A stretch of DNA of 64,000 nucleotides from Nocardioides sp. HDW12B (GCF_011299595.1 NZ_CP049867.1:1302001-1366000); one strand, 5' to 3'; shown: positions 18,526 through 27,232, counted from the first letter of the stretch. The notes: generated by a model not told the origin, from the sequence alone. Made by a program: numbers and translations.

Positions 18526-19409
18526 ACCGCAACGTCATCATCACCTGTGCCCTGACCGGAGCCGGGGACACCACGTCCCGCTCGGAGCACGTGCCGGTCA
18601 CCCCCGAGCAGATCGCCGAGTCCGGCATCGCCGCCGCGCGGGCGGGGGCCGCCATCGTGCACATCCACGTGCGCGACCCCGAGACGGGCCAGGGCTCGCG
18701 TGACGTGGCGCTCTACCGCGAGGTCGTCGAGCGGATCCGGGACTCCGACGTCGACGTGGTGGTCAACACCACCGCCGGCATGGGCGGCGACCTCGTGCTC
18801 GACCCGCACCACCCGACGTCCTTCGTCGAGGGCACCGACCTCGTCAGCGGTGTCGAGCGGCTGGCGCACGTGGAGGAGCTGCTGCCCGACATCTGCACCC
18901 TCGACTGCGGCAGCCTCAACTTCGGTGAGGGCAGCCTGGTCTACGTCAGCACGCCCGACATGTTGCGCGAGGGCGCCAAACGCATCCAGGAGCTCGGCGT
19001 ACGCGTCGAGATGGAGATCTTCGACACCGGGCACCTGTGGTTCGCCCGCGAGCTCGTCGCGGAGGGGTTGGTGGACGCCCCCGCGATGTTCCAGCTCTGC
19101 ATGGGCATCCCGTACGGCGCCCCCGCCGACGCGGCGACCCTCGCCGCCATGGTCAACCAGCTGCCCGAGGGGGCGGTCTGGGCGTCGTTCGCCCTCGGGG
19201 CGATGCAGATGCCGTGGGTGGCCCAGTCGATCCTGCTGGGCGGGCACGTGCGCGTCGGGCTCGAGGACAACCTCTACCTCCGCAAGGGGGTCAAGGCCAC
19301 GAACGCGCAGCTGGTCGAGCAGGCGCGCACCATCATCGAGGCGATGGGGGCCTCGGTCGCGACGCCGGACCAGGCCCGCGAGATCCTCCGGCTGAAGCCG
19401 CGGGGCTGA
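18522..19409 (+). CDS. BKACE family enzyme, probable 3-dehydrocarnitine cleavage enzyme
   Basis: 295 residues of the beta-keto acid cleavage enzyme family (DUF849). These TIM-barrel Zn enzymes condense a beta-keto acid with acetyl-CoA to give acetoacetate and a new acyl-CoA. The zinc ligand motif H-x-H is in IVHIHVRDP. Other landmarks are [34 protein letters not shown] and [14 protein letters not shown]. Followed by a carnitine-dehydrogenase-like gene and a thioesterase, it corresponds to CdhC of Pseudomonas: 3-dehydrocarnitine + acetyl-CoA gives betainyl-CoA + acetoacetate. The GTG start overlaps the previous stop (18522-18525). Confidence 0.88.
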   Translation: MNRNVIITCALTGAGDTTSRSEHVPVTPEQIAESGIAAARAGAAIVHIHVRDPETGQGSRDVALYREVVERIRDSDVDVVVNTTAGMGGDLVLDPHHPTSFVEGTDLVSGVERLAHVEELLPDICTLDCGSLNFGEGSLVYVSTPDMLREGAKRIQELGVRVEMEIFDTGHLWFARELVAEGLVDAPAMFQLCMGIPYGAPADAATLAAMVNQLPEGAVWASFALGAMQMPWVAQSILLGGHVRVGLEDNLYLRKGVKATNAQLVEQARTIIEAMGASVATPDQAREILRLKPRG

Positions 19410-19410
19410 G

Positions 19411-20349
19411 GTGCGACCGGCTCCCGAGGACGTCCGCACCGTCGTCTGCGCCGGCGCCGGCGTCATCGGCGGCGGGTGGGTGGCCTGGTTCCTGGCGCGG
19501 GGCTACCGCGTCGTCGCCTGGGACCCCGATCCCGCGGCGGAGGACCGGCTGCGGCACCTCGTCGACGCGGCCTGGCCCGCCCTGAGCGAGCTCGGCCTGG
19601 CCGACGGCGCCGACCGGGCGCACCTCTCCTTCGAGCCCGACCTGGCCACGGCCTGTGCGCAGGCCGACCTGGTGCAGGAGTCCGCCCCGGAGGACCTCGC
19701 GCTCAAGCGCCGTCTGCTCAAGGAGCTCGACGCCGCCACCCCGGCCGACGTGGTGATCTCGTCCTCGACGTCGGGCTACGCCATGACGGAGATGCAGGTC
19801 GACTGCGCGCAGCCGGGTCGCACGGTGGTCGGGCACCCCTTCAACCCGCCGTACCTCATCCCGCTGGTCGAGGTCGTGGGCGGCGAGCTCACCGACGCCG
19901 ACGCGGTGACGTGGACGGCCGACTTCTTCCGCCTCGCCGGCAAGTCGGTCATCCAGATGGACCGCGAGGTGCCGGGCTTCATCGCCAACCGGCTCCAGGA
20001 GGCGCTGTGGCGCGAGGCGCTGCACATGGTGGCGGCGGGGGAGGCGACCGTCGAGCAGATCGACCTGTCGATCACCGACGGTCCCGGCCTGCGCTGGCCG
20101 CTGATGGGGCCGCTGCTCACCTTCCACCTGGCCGGGGGACAGGGCGGGATGGCGCACATGCTCGACCACTTCGGCCCGTCGCTGCTGTCGCCGTGGACGC
20201 GTCTCGAGGCGCCCGAGCTCACGCGCGAGCTGCGCGACGCCGTGGTCGACGGCTGCGAGCGGGAGGCGGGCGGGCGCACGATCGACGACCTGGTGGCGGA
20301 GCGCGACCGCGGTGTGATCGCGGTGCTGCGGGCGCTGGGCCGGGCGTGA
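19411..20349 (+). CDS. Probable L-carnitine dehydrogenase (3-hydroxyacyl-CoA dehydrogenase family)
   Basis: 312 residues. The NAD-binding Rossmann motif is GAGVIGGGWVAWF near the N-terminus. The 3HCDH signature region contains SSSTSGYAMTEMQ, then HPFNPPYLIPLVEVVGG and GFIANRLQEALWREAL. This is the short form without CoA-specific fusion partners, the size of L-carnitine dehydrogenases. It would oxidise L-carnitine to 3-dehydrocarnitine, feeding the BKACE enzyme one base upstream. Lambda-crystallin-type dehydrogenases are the main alternative; operon context favours carnitine. GTG start. Confidence 0.85.
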   Translation: MRPAPEDVRTVVCAGAGVIGGGWVAWFLARGYRVVAWDPDPAAEDRLRHLVDAAWPALSELGLADGADRAHLSFEPDLATACAQADLVQESAPEDLALKRRLLKELDAATPADVVISSSTSGYAMTEMQVDCAQPGRTVVGHPFNPPYLIPLVEVVGGELTDADAVTWTADFFRLAGKSVIQMDREVPGFIANRLQEALWREALHMVAAGEATVEQIDLSITDGPGLRWPLMGPLLTFHLAGGQGGMAHMLDHFGPSLLSPWTRLEAPELTRELRDAVVDGCEREAGGRTIDDLVAERDRGVIAVLRALGRA

Positions 20350-20792
20350 CGACGGTGGCACCCGTGGTGTGGCGCGAGCCGGTCCAGGACGCCTGGGTCG
20401 ACTACAACGGACACCTGTCGGAGGCCTACTACGTGCTGGTGCTCGGCCACGCCACCGACGCCGTGATGGATGCGGTGGGGCTCGGACCGGACTACCGCGC
20501 GGCCCAGGACGCCTCGCTCTACACCGTCGAGGCGCACGTGCGCTACCTCGAGGAGGTGCCCGCTGGCAGCGGCCTCGAGGTCCGGTCGTCGGTCATCGGG
20601 GTGGCGCCCAAGCTGCTGTGGATCTGGCACGAGCTGTGGGTCGACGGCCGGCTGCGCGCCACCGAGGAGGTCCTCGGCGTGCACGTGCGCGGCGGCTCGT
20701 CGGCGCCGATGCCCGACGACGTCGCGGCCCGGGCCCGGGCGTTCCTCGTCGACCCGCCCGCCGAGGCGAGCGGCCGCATCCGCCCCCTCTGA
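20346..20792 (+). CDS. 4HBT hotdog thioesterase, probable betainyl-CoA thioesterase
   Basis: 148 residues with the 4-hydroxybenzoyl-CoA-thioesterase hotdog signature VDYNGHLSEAYYVLVLGHATD (catalytic Asp in D-x-N-G-H). In Pseudomonas the equivalent CdhB hydrolyses betainyl-CoA to glycine betaine, completing the carnitine-to-betaine route started by the two genes before it. The GTG start overlaps the dehydrogenase stop (GTGA), and it is the last gene of the rightward operon. Glycine betaine could serve as osmolyte or carbon and nitrogen source; demethylation genes are not in this window. Confidence 0.85.
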   Translation: MTTVAPVVWREPVQDAWVDYNGHLSEAYYVLVLGHATDAVMDAVGLGPDYRAAQDASLYTVEAHVRYLEEVPAGSGLEVRSSVIGVAPKLLWIWHELWVDGRLRATEEVLGVHVRGGSSAPMPDDVAARARAFLVDPPAEASGRIRPL

Positions 20793-20846
20793 CCCGGGCC
20801 GGTTCCCGGGCACTCCCCGCGGGTGCGCCCGTGCCGGGGGTGACGG

Positions 20847-21212
20847 TCAGACGGTGACGGCGGCAGCCTCGCGGTTGCGTCGTGCGGTGCGGAAGGAACG
20901 GACGGCCAGCGCCAGGAACACGCCGGCGACGACCACGGTGCCGACCTGGGCGACGGCGGCCCAGCCCTCGGAGCCGCGGCCGATCAGCGAGCCGAGGCTG
21001 CCGAGGATCGCCAGCAGCGACAGGGCCGCGGCGGCGTGCATGAGGTGGTGGTTGACCGCGGGCCTGGCCGTGCCGGCGATCCCGAGGACCAGGTAGACCG
21101 CCCCGATGAACGCCGGGATCAGGGAGGTGACCGAGTTCGAGTCGGACGCGACGGTGACCAGCACCCCGAGAGCGATGAGGGCCAGTCCGGTGACGATCGA
21201 GATGCGTGACAT
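20847..21212 (-). CDS. Small four-helix membrane protein, unknown function
   Basis: 121 residues with four hydrophobic segments: VTGLALIALGVLVTVAS, LIPAFIGAVYLVLGIAG, MHAAAALSLLAILGSLGSL and VAQVGTVVVAGVFLALAV. It ends in a basic, arginine-rich tail (RSFRTARRNR), giving a cytoplasmic C-terminus. The conserved GxxYLxLG pattern is common in small actinobacterial membrane proteins of unknown role. It converges with the thioesterase gene and is separated from dnaE2 by a strong inverted repeat, so it is likely transcribed alone. Confidence 0.75.
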   Translation of the reverse strand: MSRISIVTGLALIALGVLVTVASDSNSVTSLIPAFIGAVYLVLGIAGTARPAVNHHLMHAAAALSLLAILGSLGSLIGRGSEGWAAVAQVGTVVVAGVFLALAVRSFRTARRNREAAAVTV

Positions 21213-21277
21213 GCCCCCATTGTGCCGGGGCGACCGAGCCCGTCACGACCGCTGAGGTGTGATCCCGCCCTCCTTCG

Positions 21278-21326
21278 GGATCGTGTGCACGTCGAGCCAC
21301 CAGGTGGCTCCCGGAGCACACGATCC
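21278..21326 (-). terminator. Nested inverted repeat downstream of dnaE2
   Basis: Outer arms GGATCGTGTGC (21278-21288) and GCACACGATCC (21316-21326) are perfectly complementary. Inside them GAGCCACC (21294-21301) pairs with GGTGGCTC (21303-21310). The whole forms a two-tier stem. It lies 36 bases beyond the dnaE2 stop and could terminate that operon, but no T-run follows, so it may instead be a dispersed palindromic repeat or a small RNA element. Confidence 0.5.
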
Positions 21327-21361
21327 GACGTCCCGCCGCCGGCGGGCGGGCGATCCGCCCC

Positions 21362-24300
21362 TCAGCGGAAGTCGCGCGACGACGCCCGCGCCTGGAGGAC
21401 GGCGCCGGCGCCCGCCACGACGACGTCGATCGGCTCGACCCGGTCGGCGACGAGGTTGGTGACGCCCTCGTTGCGCTCGAGCCGACCGCGCACGACGACC
21501 GCGACCCGATTGCGGGCGGCTTGCCGGTGCGCCTTCATCACGCCGATGGAGCACACGACGTTGAGCATGCCGGTCTCGTCCTCGAGGTTGAGGAAGGTGA
21601 CCCCCATGGCCGTCCCCGGTCGCTGCCGGTGGGTGACCAGACCGCCGACGTGCACGCGCCGCCCCGACTCGGTGCTCTCGAGCTCGGCGATGGAGCGGAC
21701 CCCGGCGCTGCGCAGCTGCTGCCTCAGGTGCTCGACGGGGTGTCGCTCGGGCGAGACACCGGTGGCCCAGAGGTCGGCCAGGGTGATCTCGGCCTCGCTC
21801 ATGCCCGGGAGAGCGGGGGCCGCGGGGGCCGGCGTGGTGCCGGGCAGGTGGTGGGCGCTCTCGGCGAACCCGGCCTGCCAGAGCGCCTCGCGCCGGTCGA
21901 GCCCCCACCCGTCGAACGCACCCGCGGTCGCCAGCGCCTCGAGCTGGGCGGAGGTCAGGTCGGCGCGACGCGACAGGTCGGTGACGCCGGTGAACGGTGC
22001 CTCCGTGCGCGCGTCGACGATCCGCTGCGCCACCTCGGCCCCGATGCCGCGCACCGAGTCGAGGCCGAGCCGTACGGCGAGCGCGCCGTCGCGTCGGTGG
22101 GCCGGCACCGGGTCGGGTGTGCCGGGCACCCATTCGACCCGGTCGAACCGGGGCCGGCAGCACCCGCCGAGCCCCGTGGTGGCGACAGGTTCGGTGCCGG
22201 TCGCCTCGAGGTCGGCCTGCGCGGCGGAGCGGTCGATGTCCGGCCGCCGTACGTCGACCCCGTGCCGTCGGGCGTCTCCCACCAGCGACTGCGGCGAGTA
22301 GAAACCCATGGGCTGGTTGCGCAGCAGCCCGGCGAGGAACGCGGCCGGGTAGTGCAGCTTGAACCACGACGACGCGTAGACGAGCAGCGCGAAGGACAGG
22401 GCGTGGGACTCGGCGAAGCCGAAGTTGGCGAAGGACAGGATCTTCACGTAGATGGAGTCGGCCAGGTCGCCGGTGATGCCGCGACGCTCCATGCCGGCGT
22501 ACAGCTTCTGCTTCACCGACTCGATGCGCTCCACCCCGCGCTTGGAGCCCATCGCCCGGCGCAGCAGGTCGGCGTCGTCGCGGCTGCAGTCGCCCAACGT
22601 CACGGCCATCGCCATCAGCTGCTCCTGGAACAGCGGCACCCCCTTGGTCCGCTCGAGCACCGGCACCAGCTCGGGGTGGTCGTAGGTGACCTCCTCCTGC
22701 CCGGTCGCGCGCCGCACGTAGGGGTGCACCGCCCCGCCCTGGATCGGGCCGGGGCGGATGAGGGCGATCTCGATGGCGAGGTCGTAGAACTCGCGCGGCC
22801 GCAGCCGTGGCAGCGTGCCGATCTGCGCGCGGCTCTCCACCTGGAACACCCCGATCGAGTCGGCGCGGCACAGCATGTCGTAGACCGCCGGCTCCTCCTT
22901 CGGCATCGTCGCGAGGTCCCAGCGCTCCCCGAGGTGCCCGGCGACGAGCCGCATCATGTGGTCGAGCGCGCCGAGCATCCCCAGCCCCAGCAGGTCGAAC
23001 TTGACCAGGCCCATCGACTCGCAGGCGTCCTTGTCCCACTGCAGCACGGTCCGCTTGTCCATCCGGGCGCGCTCGATGGGACAGACCTCGCCGATGGGCC
23101 GCTCGGTGAGGACCATCCCGCCGGAGTGGATGCCGAGGTGGCGCGGCGCGCCCATCAGCTCCTCGGCGAGCGCCACGACCGGGGCCGGCACGTCGTGGGC
23201 CGCCGGGTCGCCCTGGTCGCCGGCCACCACGGACTTCCAGCCGTCGATCTGCTTGGACCAGGCGTCCTGCTGGCCGGGGGAGAAGCCCAACGCCTTGGCG
23301 GCGTCGCGCACCGCCATCCGCGGTCGGTAGGCGATGACGTTCGCCACCTGGGCGGCGTTGCGACGCCCGTAGGTGTCGTAGACCCACTGGATGACCTCCT
23401 CGCGGCGGTCGGAGTCGAAGTCGACGTCGATGTCGGGCTCCTCGTCGCGGTGCGCGGAGATGAAGCGCTCGAACGGCAGCCGGTAGAAGACGGCGTCGAC
23501 CGCGGTGATGCCGAGGGCGTAGCAGACCGCCGAGCTCGCCGCGGAGCCACGGCCCTGGCACAGGATGCCGCGCTGGCGGGCGAAGGCGACGATGTCGTGG
23601 ACGATCACGAAGTAGCCCGCGAAGTCCTTCTCGGCGACGACCCCCAGCTCGTGCTCGAGCCGCTCGCGCGCCTCCTGCTCGTGGGGGACGCCGGCGTAGC
23701 GCTCGGCGAAGCCCCGCTCCGCGAGCACGCGCAGCCACGAGTCGGCGCTGTGCCCTTCCGGGATCTGCTGCTTGGGCAGGGCGGGCGAGGCCTTGCGCAG
23801 GTCGAAGGCCAGCTCCGTGGCCAGGCTCGCGCTGCAAGCGACCGCGCCGGGGTACGCCGCCAACGCGGCGGCCGTCTCCGCCCCGCTGCGCAGGTGGGCC
23901 GAGCCGGAGAGGTCGAGCCAGCCGTCGAGCTCCGCGAGGCTGCGCCGCGACCGCACGGCCGCCATCGCCGAGGCCAGCCGGTGCTTCTGCGGGGTGGCGT
24001 GGTGGACGTTGCCGGTCGCGACCAGGTCGAGACCGTGGACGCCCGCCAGCCGCGCCAGCGCGGCGTTGGTGGTGTCCTCGCCGGGGCGCGGCGACAGCTC
24101 CACGACGACATTCCCGAGCCCGAACAGCGACGTCAGGCGGTCGAGCGCCTCGGACGCCGCGCGCTCGCCACCGTTCGCGAGCGCCTGCCGGACCGCACCC
24201 TTGCGGCAGCCGGTCAGCACCACCCAGTGGTCGCGCCCGCGCTCGGCCAGCTCGTCCAGGTGGTAGACCGGGCGCCCCTTCTCATCGCCGCGCAGGTGGG

Positions 24301-24757
24301 CGTCGGTCATCGCCGCGGCGAGCCGGTGGTAGCCCTCGACCCCGCGGGCCAGCACCAGCAGGTGGCTGCCCTCGGGGTCCGGCACGCCGTTCTGCGGCCC
24401 GCTGAGACCCAGGGACAGCTCGGCGCCGAAGACCGTGGGCAGGTCGTACGCCGCTGCCGCCTCGGCCAGCATCGGGGCGCCGTAGAAGCCGTCGTGGTCG
24501 GTGATCGCCAGCGCGGTGAGCCCGAGCCGGACCGCCTCCTCGACGAGCTCGGCCGGCGAGCTGGCCCCGTCGAGGAAGCTGAAGTGGCTGTGGCAGTGCA
24601 GCTCGGCGTACGGCGTGACCTGGGCGGGTCGCTCGATGGACCGTGCCGAGGTCGCGGCGTGCTTGCGACGCGACACCGGGGCGTCGTCGGCCCCGGGCAG
24701 CCCGCTGAGCCGTCTCTCGAGCTCGGCCCACTTCATGGTGGGGTTGTTCCACCCCAT
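21362..24757 (-). CDS. dnaE2: Error-prone DNA polymerase III alpha subunit DnaE2
   Basis: 1131 residues, normal for DnaE2 (shorter than replicative DnaE1). The PHP domain (~50-300) starts with ELHCHSHFSFLDGASSP. The C-family polymerase core carries the catalytic Asp motif EPDIDVDFDSDRREEV near residue 440 and GRGSAASSAVCYALGIT before it. The fingers contain FNLRGLGMLG-like VKFDLLGLGMLG. The C-terminus holds tandem helix-hairpin-helix and OB folds (VHVGGLVTHRQRPGTAMGV, FLNLEDETGMLNVV). It performs translesion synthesis in the SOS mutasome with ImuA' and ImuB, encoded upstream on the same strand. ATG at 24757 (MGWNNPTMKWAELERRL) matches the usual DnaE2 N-terminus. Confidence 0.97.
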   Translation of the reverse strand: MGWNNPTMKWAELERRLSGLPGADDAPVSRRKHAATSARSIERPAQVTPYAELHCHSHFSFLDGASSPAELVEEAVRLGLTALAITDHDGFYGAPMLAEAAAAYDLPTVFGAELSLGLSGPQNGVPDPEGSHLLVLARGVEGYHRLAAAMTDAHLRGDEKGRPVYHLDELAERGRDHWVVLTGCRKGAVRQALANGGERAASEALDRLTSLFGLGNVVVELSPRPGEDTTNAALARLAGVHGLDLVATGNVHHATPQKHRLASAMAAVRSRRSLAELDGWLDLSGSAHLRSGAETAAALAAYPGAVACSASLATELAFDLRKASPALPKQQIPEGHSADSWLRVLAERGFAERYAGVPHEQEARERLEHELGVVAEKDFAGYFVIVHDIVAFARQRGILCQGRGSAASSAVCYALGITAVDAVFYRLPFERFISAHRDEEPDIDVDFDSDRREEVIQWVYDTYGRRNAAQVANVIAYRPRMAVRDAAKALGFSPGQQDAWSKQIDGWKSVVAGDQGDPAAHDVPAPVVALAEELMGAPRHLGIHSGGMVLTERPIGEVCPIERARMDKRTVLQWDKDACESMGLVKFDLLGLGMLGALDHMMRLVAGHLGERWDLATMPKEEPAVYDMLCRADSIGVFQVESRAQIGTLPRLRPREFYDLAIEIALIRPGPIQGGAVHPYVRRATGQEEVTYDHPELVPVLERTKGVPLFQEQLMAMAVTLGDCSRDDADLLRRAMGSKRGVERIESVKQKLYAGMERRGITGDLADSIYVKILSFANFGFAESHALSFALLVYASSWFKLHYPAAFLAGLLRNQPMGFYSPQSLVGDARRHGVDVRRPDIDRSAAQADLEATGTEPVATTGLGGCCRPRFDRVEWVPGTPDPVPAHRRDGALAVRLGLDSVRGIGAEVAQRIVDARTEAPFTGVTDLSRRADLTSAQLEALATAGAFDGWGLDRREALWQAGFAESAHHLPGTTPAPAAPALPGMSEAEITLADLWATGVSPERHPVEHLRQQLRSAGVRSIAELESTESGRRVHVGGLVTHRQRPGTAMGVTFLNLEDETGMLNVVCSIGVMKAHRQAARNRVAVVVRGRLERNEGVTNLVADRVEPIDVVVAGAGAVLQARASSRDFR

Positions 24758-24770
24758 CAGCGCGCCCCTC

Positions 24771-24933
24771 CCCGGTGGTCGAGCAGCCGACGAGCGCAGC
24801 GAGGAGCGTCATCCCGGTGGTCGAGCAGCCGACGAGCGTGATCCCGGTGGTCGAGCAGCCGACGAGCGCAGCGAGGAGCGTGATCCCGGTGGTCGAGCAG
24901 CCGACGAGCGCAGCGAGGAGGTGTGTCGAGACC
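24771..24933. repeat. Four-copy direct repeat of a dispersed actinobacterial-type element
   Basis: Units begin with CCCGGTGGTCGAGCAGCCGA and continue CGAGCGCAGCGAGGAGCGTCAT or a close variant. Copies start at 24771, 24813, 24843 and 24885. Copies 1 and 3 are 42 bases. Copy 2 is 30 bases because it lacks 12 internal bases. Copy 4 ends differently, in GTGTGTCGAGACC. The unit resembles the GGTGGTCGAG...GTCTCGACC palindromes scattered in intergenic regions of many actinobacterial genomes. It fills the gap between imuB and dnaE2, within what should be one transcript. Confidence 0.85.
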
Positions 24934-24934
24934 C

Positions 24935-26503
24935 TCAGTCATACGCCGCCTCCAGGGACCAGCCCGCGGGGTGGCGCAGCAGCAGCCAGGCGCGGCCGTC
25001 GGCGCCGACGACCTGGAAGCGGGCCGACCGGCCGGCGCCTCCGGACCACCAGCCCTCGTCGGTCGGCCACGGGCCGGCCCAGGCGGTCACCGGTTGCCAC
25101 GGGAAGGCGGCGCCGTCGACGCGGAAGCGCCGGGGCTCCCCGGTCACGACGCCGCGCTCGGTGACGCACACCTCCTGGCCGGCGTCGTCGACGACCTCGG
25201 CGGCCGGGGGAGTGGCGAACACCCGGACCGGGGCCGGTCCGGGCACCCGACCCGGCCAGGGCCGGTCGAGCGGACGCAGGTCGACCGCGCGCTCGCCCCA
25301 CGGCACCAGCGCCTGGCGCACCGCCGGGCTGCGACCGCCCTGGACCACGGGGCGGAGGACGGCGTCGAAGCCGACCATGCCCTGCACCCGGGCCACGCCC
25401 CGCTCGACCAGGTCGTCGGACGCGCTGCCCCACAACGCCTCGCCGTGGGCGGCGGCCGACTCGACCACCTCGGGCACGAACCGGACGAGCTCGATCGGGG
25501 CGCGCACCGAGCCGGACTCCTTGCGGGCGCGCAGGGAGCCGCCGACGTCCGCCGACTGCAGCTGCCAGTGCACCCGGTCCACGAGGTCGCGGGCACCGAA
25601 GTGACGCGGGTGCAGCCAGGACCGCGAGGAGCAGACCACGCCGTCGGACTCGGCCTCGACGCGCACCCCGGTGGCGACGAGCTGGCGATGGGCCAGCTGG
25701 GCGACGAACCGCTCGGCGGTGGTGCGCACGCTGAAGGTGATGGCCTCGACGGAGTCCAGCGCGGGCTCGAAGGACACCTGGGCCTCGAGCTCGGGCGGGG
25801 GCGTGCGGGCGTTGAACAGCGCGCGGTCCTCGCCGCGGGCCCGTCGCCGTACGACGGCACCGTAGGCGCCCAGCCGGTGCTCGACCGCCTCGGCCGGCAG
25901 GTCGGCGAGGTCGCCGAGCGAGTGGAGCCCGAGGCGTTCGAGGAGGCCGACCAGCTCTCGGCCGCGGGGCCCGTCGTCGGCCAGGACGTGGACGGGTCGT
26001 TCGCGCAGGAACGTGGCCGAGCTGCCCTCGGGCACGACCACCCACGCCTGCGAGTCGGCGGTGCGCGCGGCCTGCTCGGCGGTGAAGAGGTCGTCGGCGA
26101 TGCCGATGCGCACGTCCCAGACGCCACTCTCGACCAGGGCCTGGCTGACGGTCGCGGCGGCGTGGGTCTCGCTGCCGTACCAGCTCCCGGGCGCCCGTAC
26201 GGCGAGCAGCCCCGGTCGGAGCGCGGCCACCCCCGGGCGCAGGTCCTCGACGGTGGCCAGGACCGGCTCGAAGGCACGCGCGTCCCGGTCGGGGTTGGCC
26301 GGCAGCAGCACCAGCTCCGGGCACCGGGCCTGGGCGTCGCGGCGGCGGTGGCCGCGCCGCACGCCCTCGGAGCGGGCCGGGCCGTTGCAGACCTCGACGA
26401 CGTTGGCGTGCAGCACGGCGGCAGGGGAGCGCGGCGACGCCCCGGCCTCCTCGAGCGCGGCGACCACCGACCAGTCGGGGCACCAGACGACCATCACCCT
26501 CAT
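24935..26503 (-). CDS. imuB: ImuB, catalytically inactive Y-family polymerase homologue
   Basis: 522 residues. The fold is Y-family (palm/thumb ~1-240, little-finger-like ~240-370, C-terminal extension to 522), but the catalytic acidic residues are absent. The N-terminal strand reads VMVVWCPDWSVVAALEEAG instead of a D-x-D-x-F-F motif, and the S-x-D-E motif is replaced around RPGLLAVRAPG. It therefore acts as the adaptor linking ImuA', DnaE2 and the sliding clamp, as in mycobacteria. I could not identify a clear QLPLWG-type clamp motif. The C-terminus has FRVDGAAFPWQPVTAWAGPW and ARFQVVGADGRAWLLLRHPAGW, typical of actinobacterial ImuB. Confidence 0.93.
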   Translation of the reverse strand: MRVMVVWCPDWSVVAALEEAGASPRSPAAVLHANVVEVCNGPARSEGVRRGHRRRDAQARCPELVLLPANPDRDARAFEPVLATVEDLRPGVAALRPGLLAVRAPGSWYGSETHAAATVSQALVESGVWDVRIGIADDLFTAEQAARTADSQAWVVVPEGSSATFLRERPVHVLADDGPRGRELVGLLERLGLHSLGDLADLPAEAVEHRLGAYGAVVRRRARGEDRALFNARTPPPELEAQVSFEPALDSVEAITFSVRTTAERFVAQLAHRQLVATGVRVEAESDGVVCSSRSWLHPRHFGARDLVDRVHWQLQSADVGGSLRARKESGSVRAPIELVRFVPEVVESAAAHGEALWGSASDDLVERGVARVQGMVGFDAVLRPVVQGGRSPAVRQALVPWGERAVDLRPLDRPWPGRVPGPAPVRVFATPPAAEVVDDAGQEVCVTERGVVTGEPRRFRVDGAAFPWQPVTAWAGPWPTDEGWWSGGAGRSARFQVVGADGRAWLLLRHPAGWSLEAAYD

Positions 26504-26543
26504 CCGGGGCTCGTCCCCCGACTCATTCCTGCCTCATCCCGAC

Positions 26544-27206
26544 TCATCCCGAGGCCCGGAGTCTCTCGACCACCGGACGGTCGAGGCGACGCACCCCCGG
26601 CCAGGTCAGGTCCACGTGCTGTGTGGGGCGCGTGCCCCGATGCACCACGACACGGGCTCGGCGCTGCTCCAGGTGTCCGGAGCCGTGCCCCGGTCCGATC
26701 CAGGTCGACTGCTCGGTGGTGAGCCGTGCGTCGACCCGTGGCCAGTGGCCGTGGACCACGAGGACGGCGGAGCGGGTGCGGAGGCGGGAGTCCAGGACGC
26801 TCGCGGAGCGTGCGCTGACCGACGCCGGTGGGCGCAGGACGACGACCCGGAGCACGTCGACCAGCGCGGCCGTCACCTCGAGCCAGTGCTCGCCCGGGTC
26901 GGGCACCAACACGGTGCGCGACAGCTCGATCCCCAGCTCGGCGGCGGCCTCGGCGCCGAAGTCGGGGCAGCCGGCGAACCCGACCCACTCCCCGGCCTGC
27001 GACGCCCCGGCGGCCAGCGCGAGGCCGAGCGAGGCGGAGTCGACGCCGTACGTCGCTCCCGCGTGCAGGGACACCAGGCTCGCGATCCCGGGCAGGGTGG
27101 CGACCGGCTCGGCGGCAGGCTTGCGCTCCATCGCGGCCACCCGCTCGCGCAGCTGCTCGACCACCGGGCGACCCGGGTCGAGGGCGGCGAAGGTGGCGGG
27201 CGGCAT
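26544..27206 (-). CDS. imuA: ImuA', RecA-related mutasome accessory protein
   Basis: 220 residues, the size of actinobacterial ImuA' (Rv3395c-like). The N-terminus has VVEQLRERVAAMERK; the middle resembles a degraded RecA core (GIASLVSLHAGATYGVDSASLGLALAAGAS, VGFAGCPDFGAEAAAELGIEL, RTVLVPDPGEHWLEV) without a proper Walker A. The C-terminal LTWPGVRRLDRPVVERLRASG is conserved in the family. It is first in the imuA'-imuB-dnaE2 operon. ATG at 27206 lies only 10 bases from a perfect LexA box, so leader and SOS operator are tightly packed. Confidence 0.9.
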   Translation of the reverse strand: MPPATFAALDPGRPVVEQLRERVAAMERKPAAEPVATLPGIASLVSLHAGATYGVDSASLGLALAAGASQAGEWVGFAGCPDFGAEAAAELGIELSRTVLVPDPGEHWLEVTAALVDVLRVVVLRPPASVSARSASVLDSRLRTRSAVLVVHGHWPRVDARLTTEQSTWIGPGHGSGHLEQRRARVVVHRGTRPTQHVDLTWPGVRRLDRPVVERLRASG

Positions 27207-27216
27207 CCCTCAAGCA

Positions 27217-27232
27217 TCGAACACATGTTCGA
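27217..27232. promoter_or_regulatory. LexA/SOS box upstream of imuA'
   Basis: TCGAACACATGTTCGA is a perfect match to the actinobacterial SOS box (TCGAAC-N4-GTTCGA). It lies in the gap between imuA' and the exonuclease gene and controls the mutasome operon. Confidence 0.93.

Noticed and set aside
21521-24841. Very long open frame (about 1100 codons) on the plus strand opposite dnaE2
   Set aside because: It is a GC-bias shadow of dnaE2: low-complexity composition (Gly, Arg, Val, Ala) and no domain, while the minus strand encodes a complete conserved polymerase.
24771-24933. CRISPR array
   Set aside because: The repeats are contiguous with no unique spacers and resemble a dispersed intergenic element.
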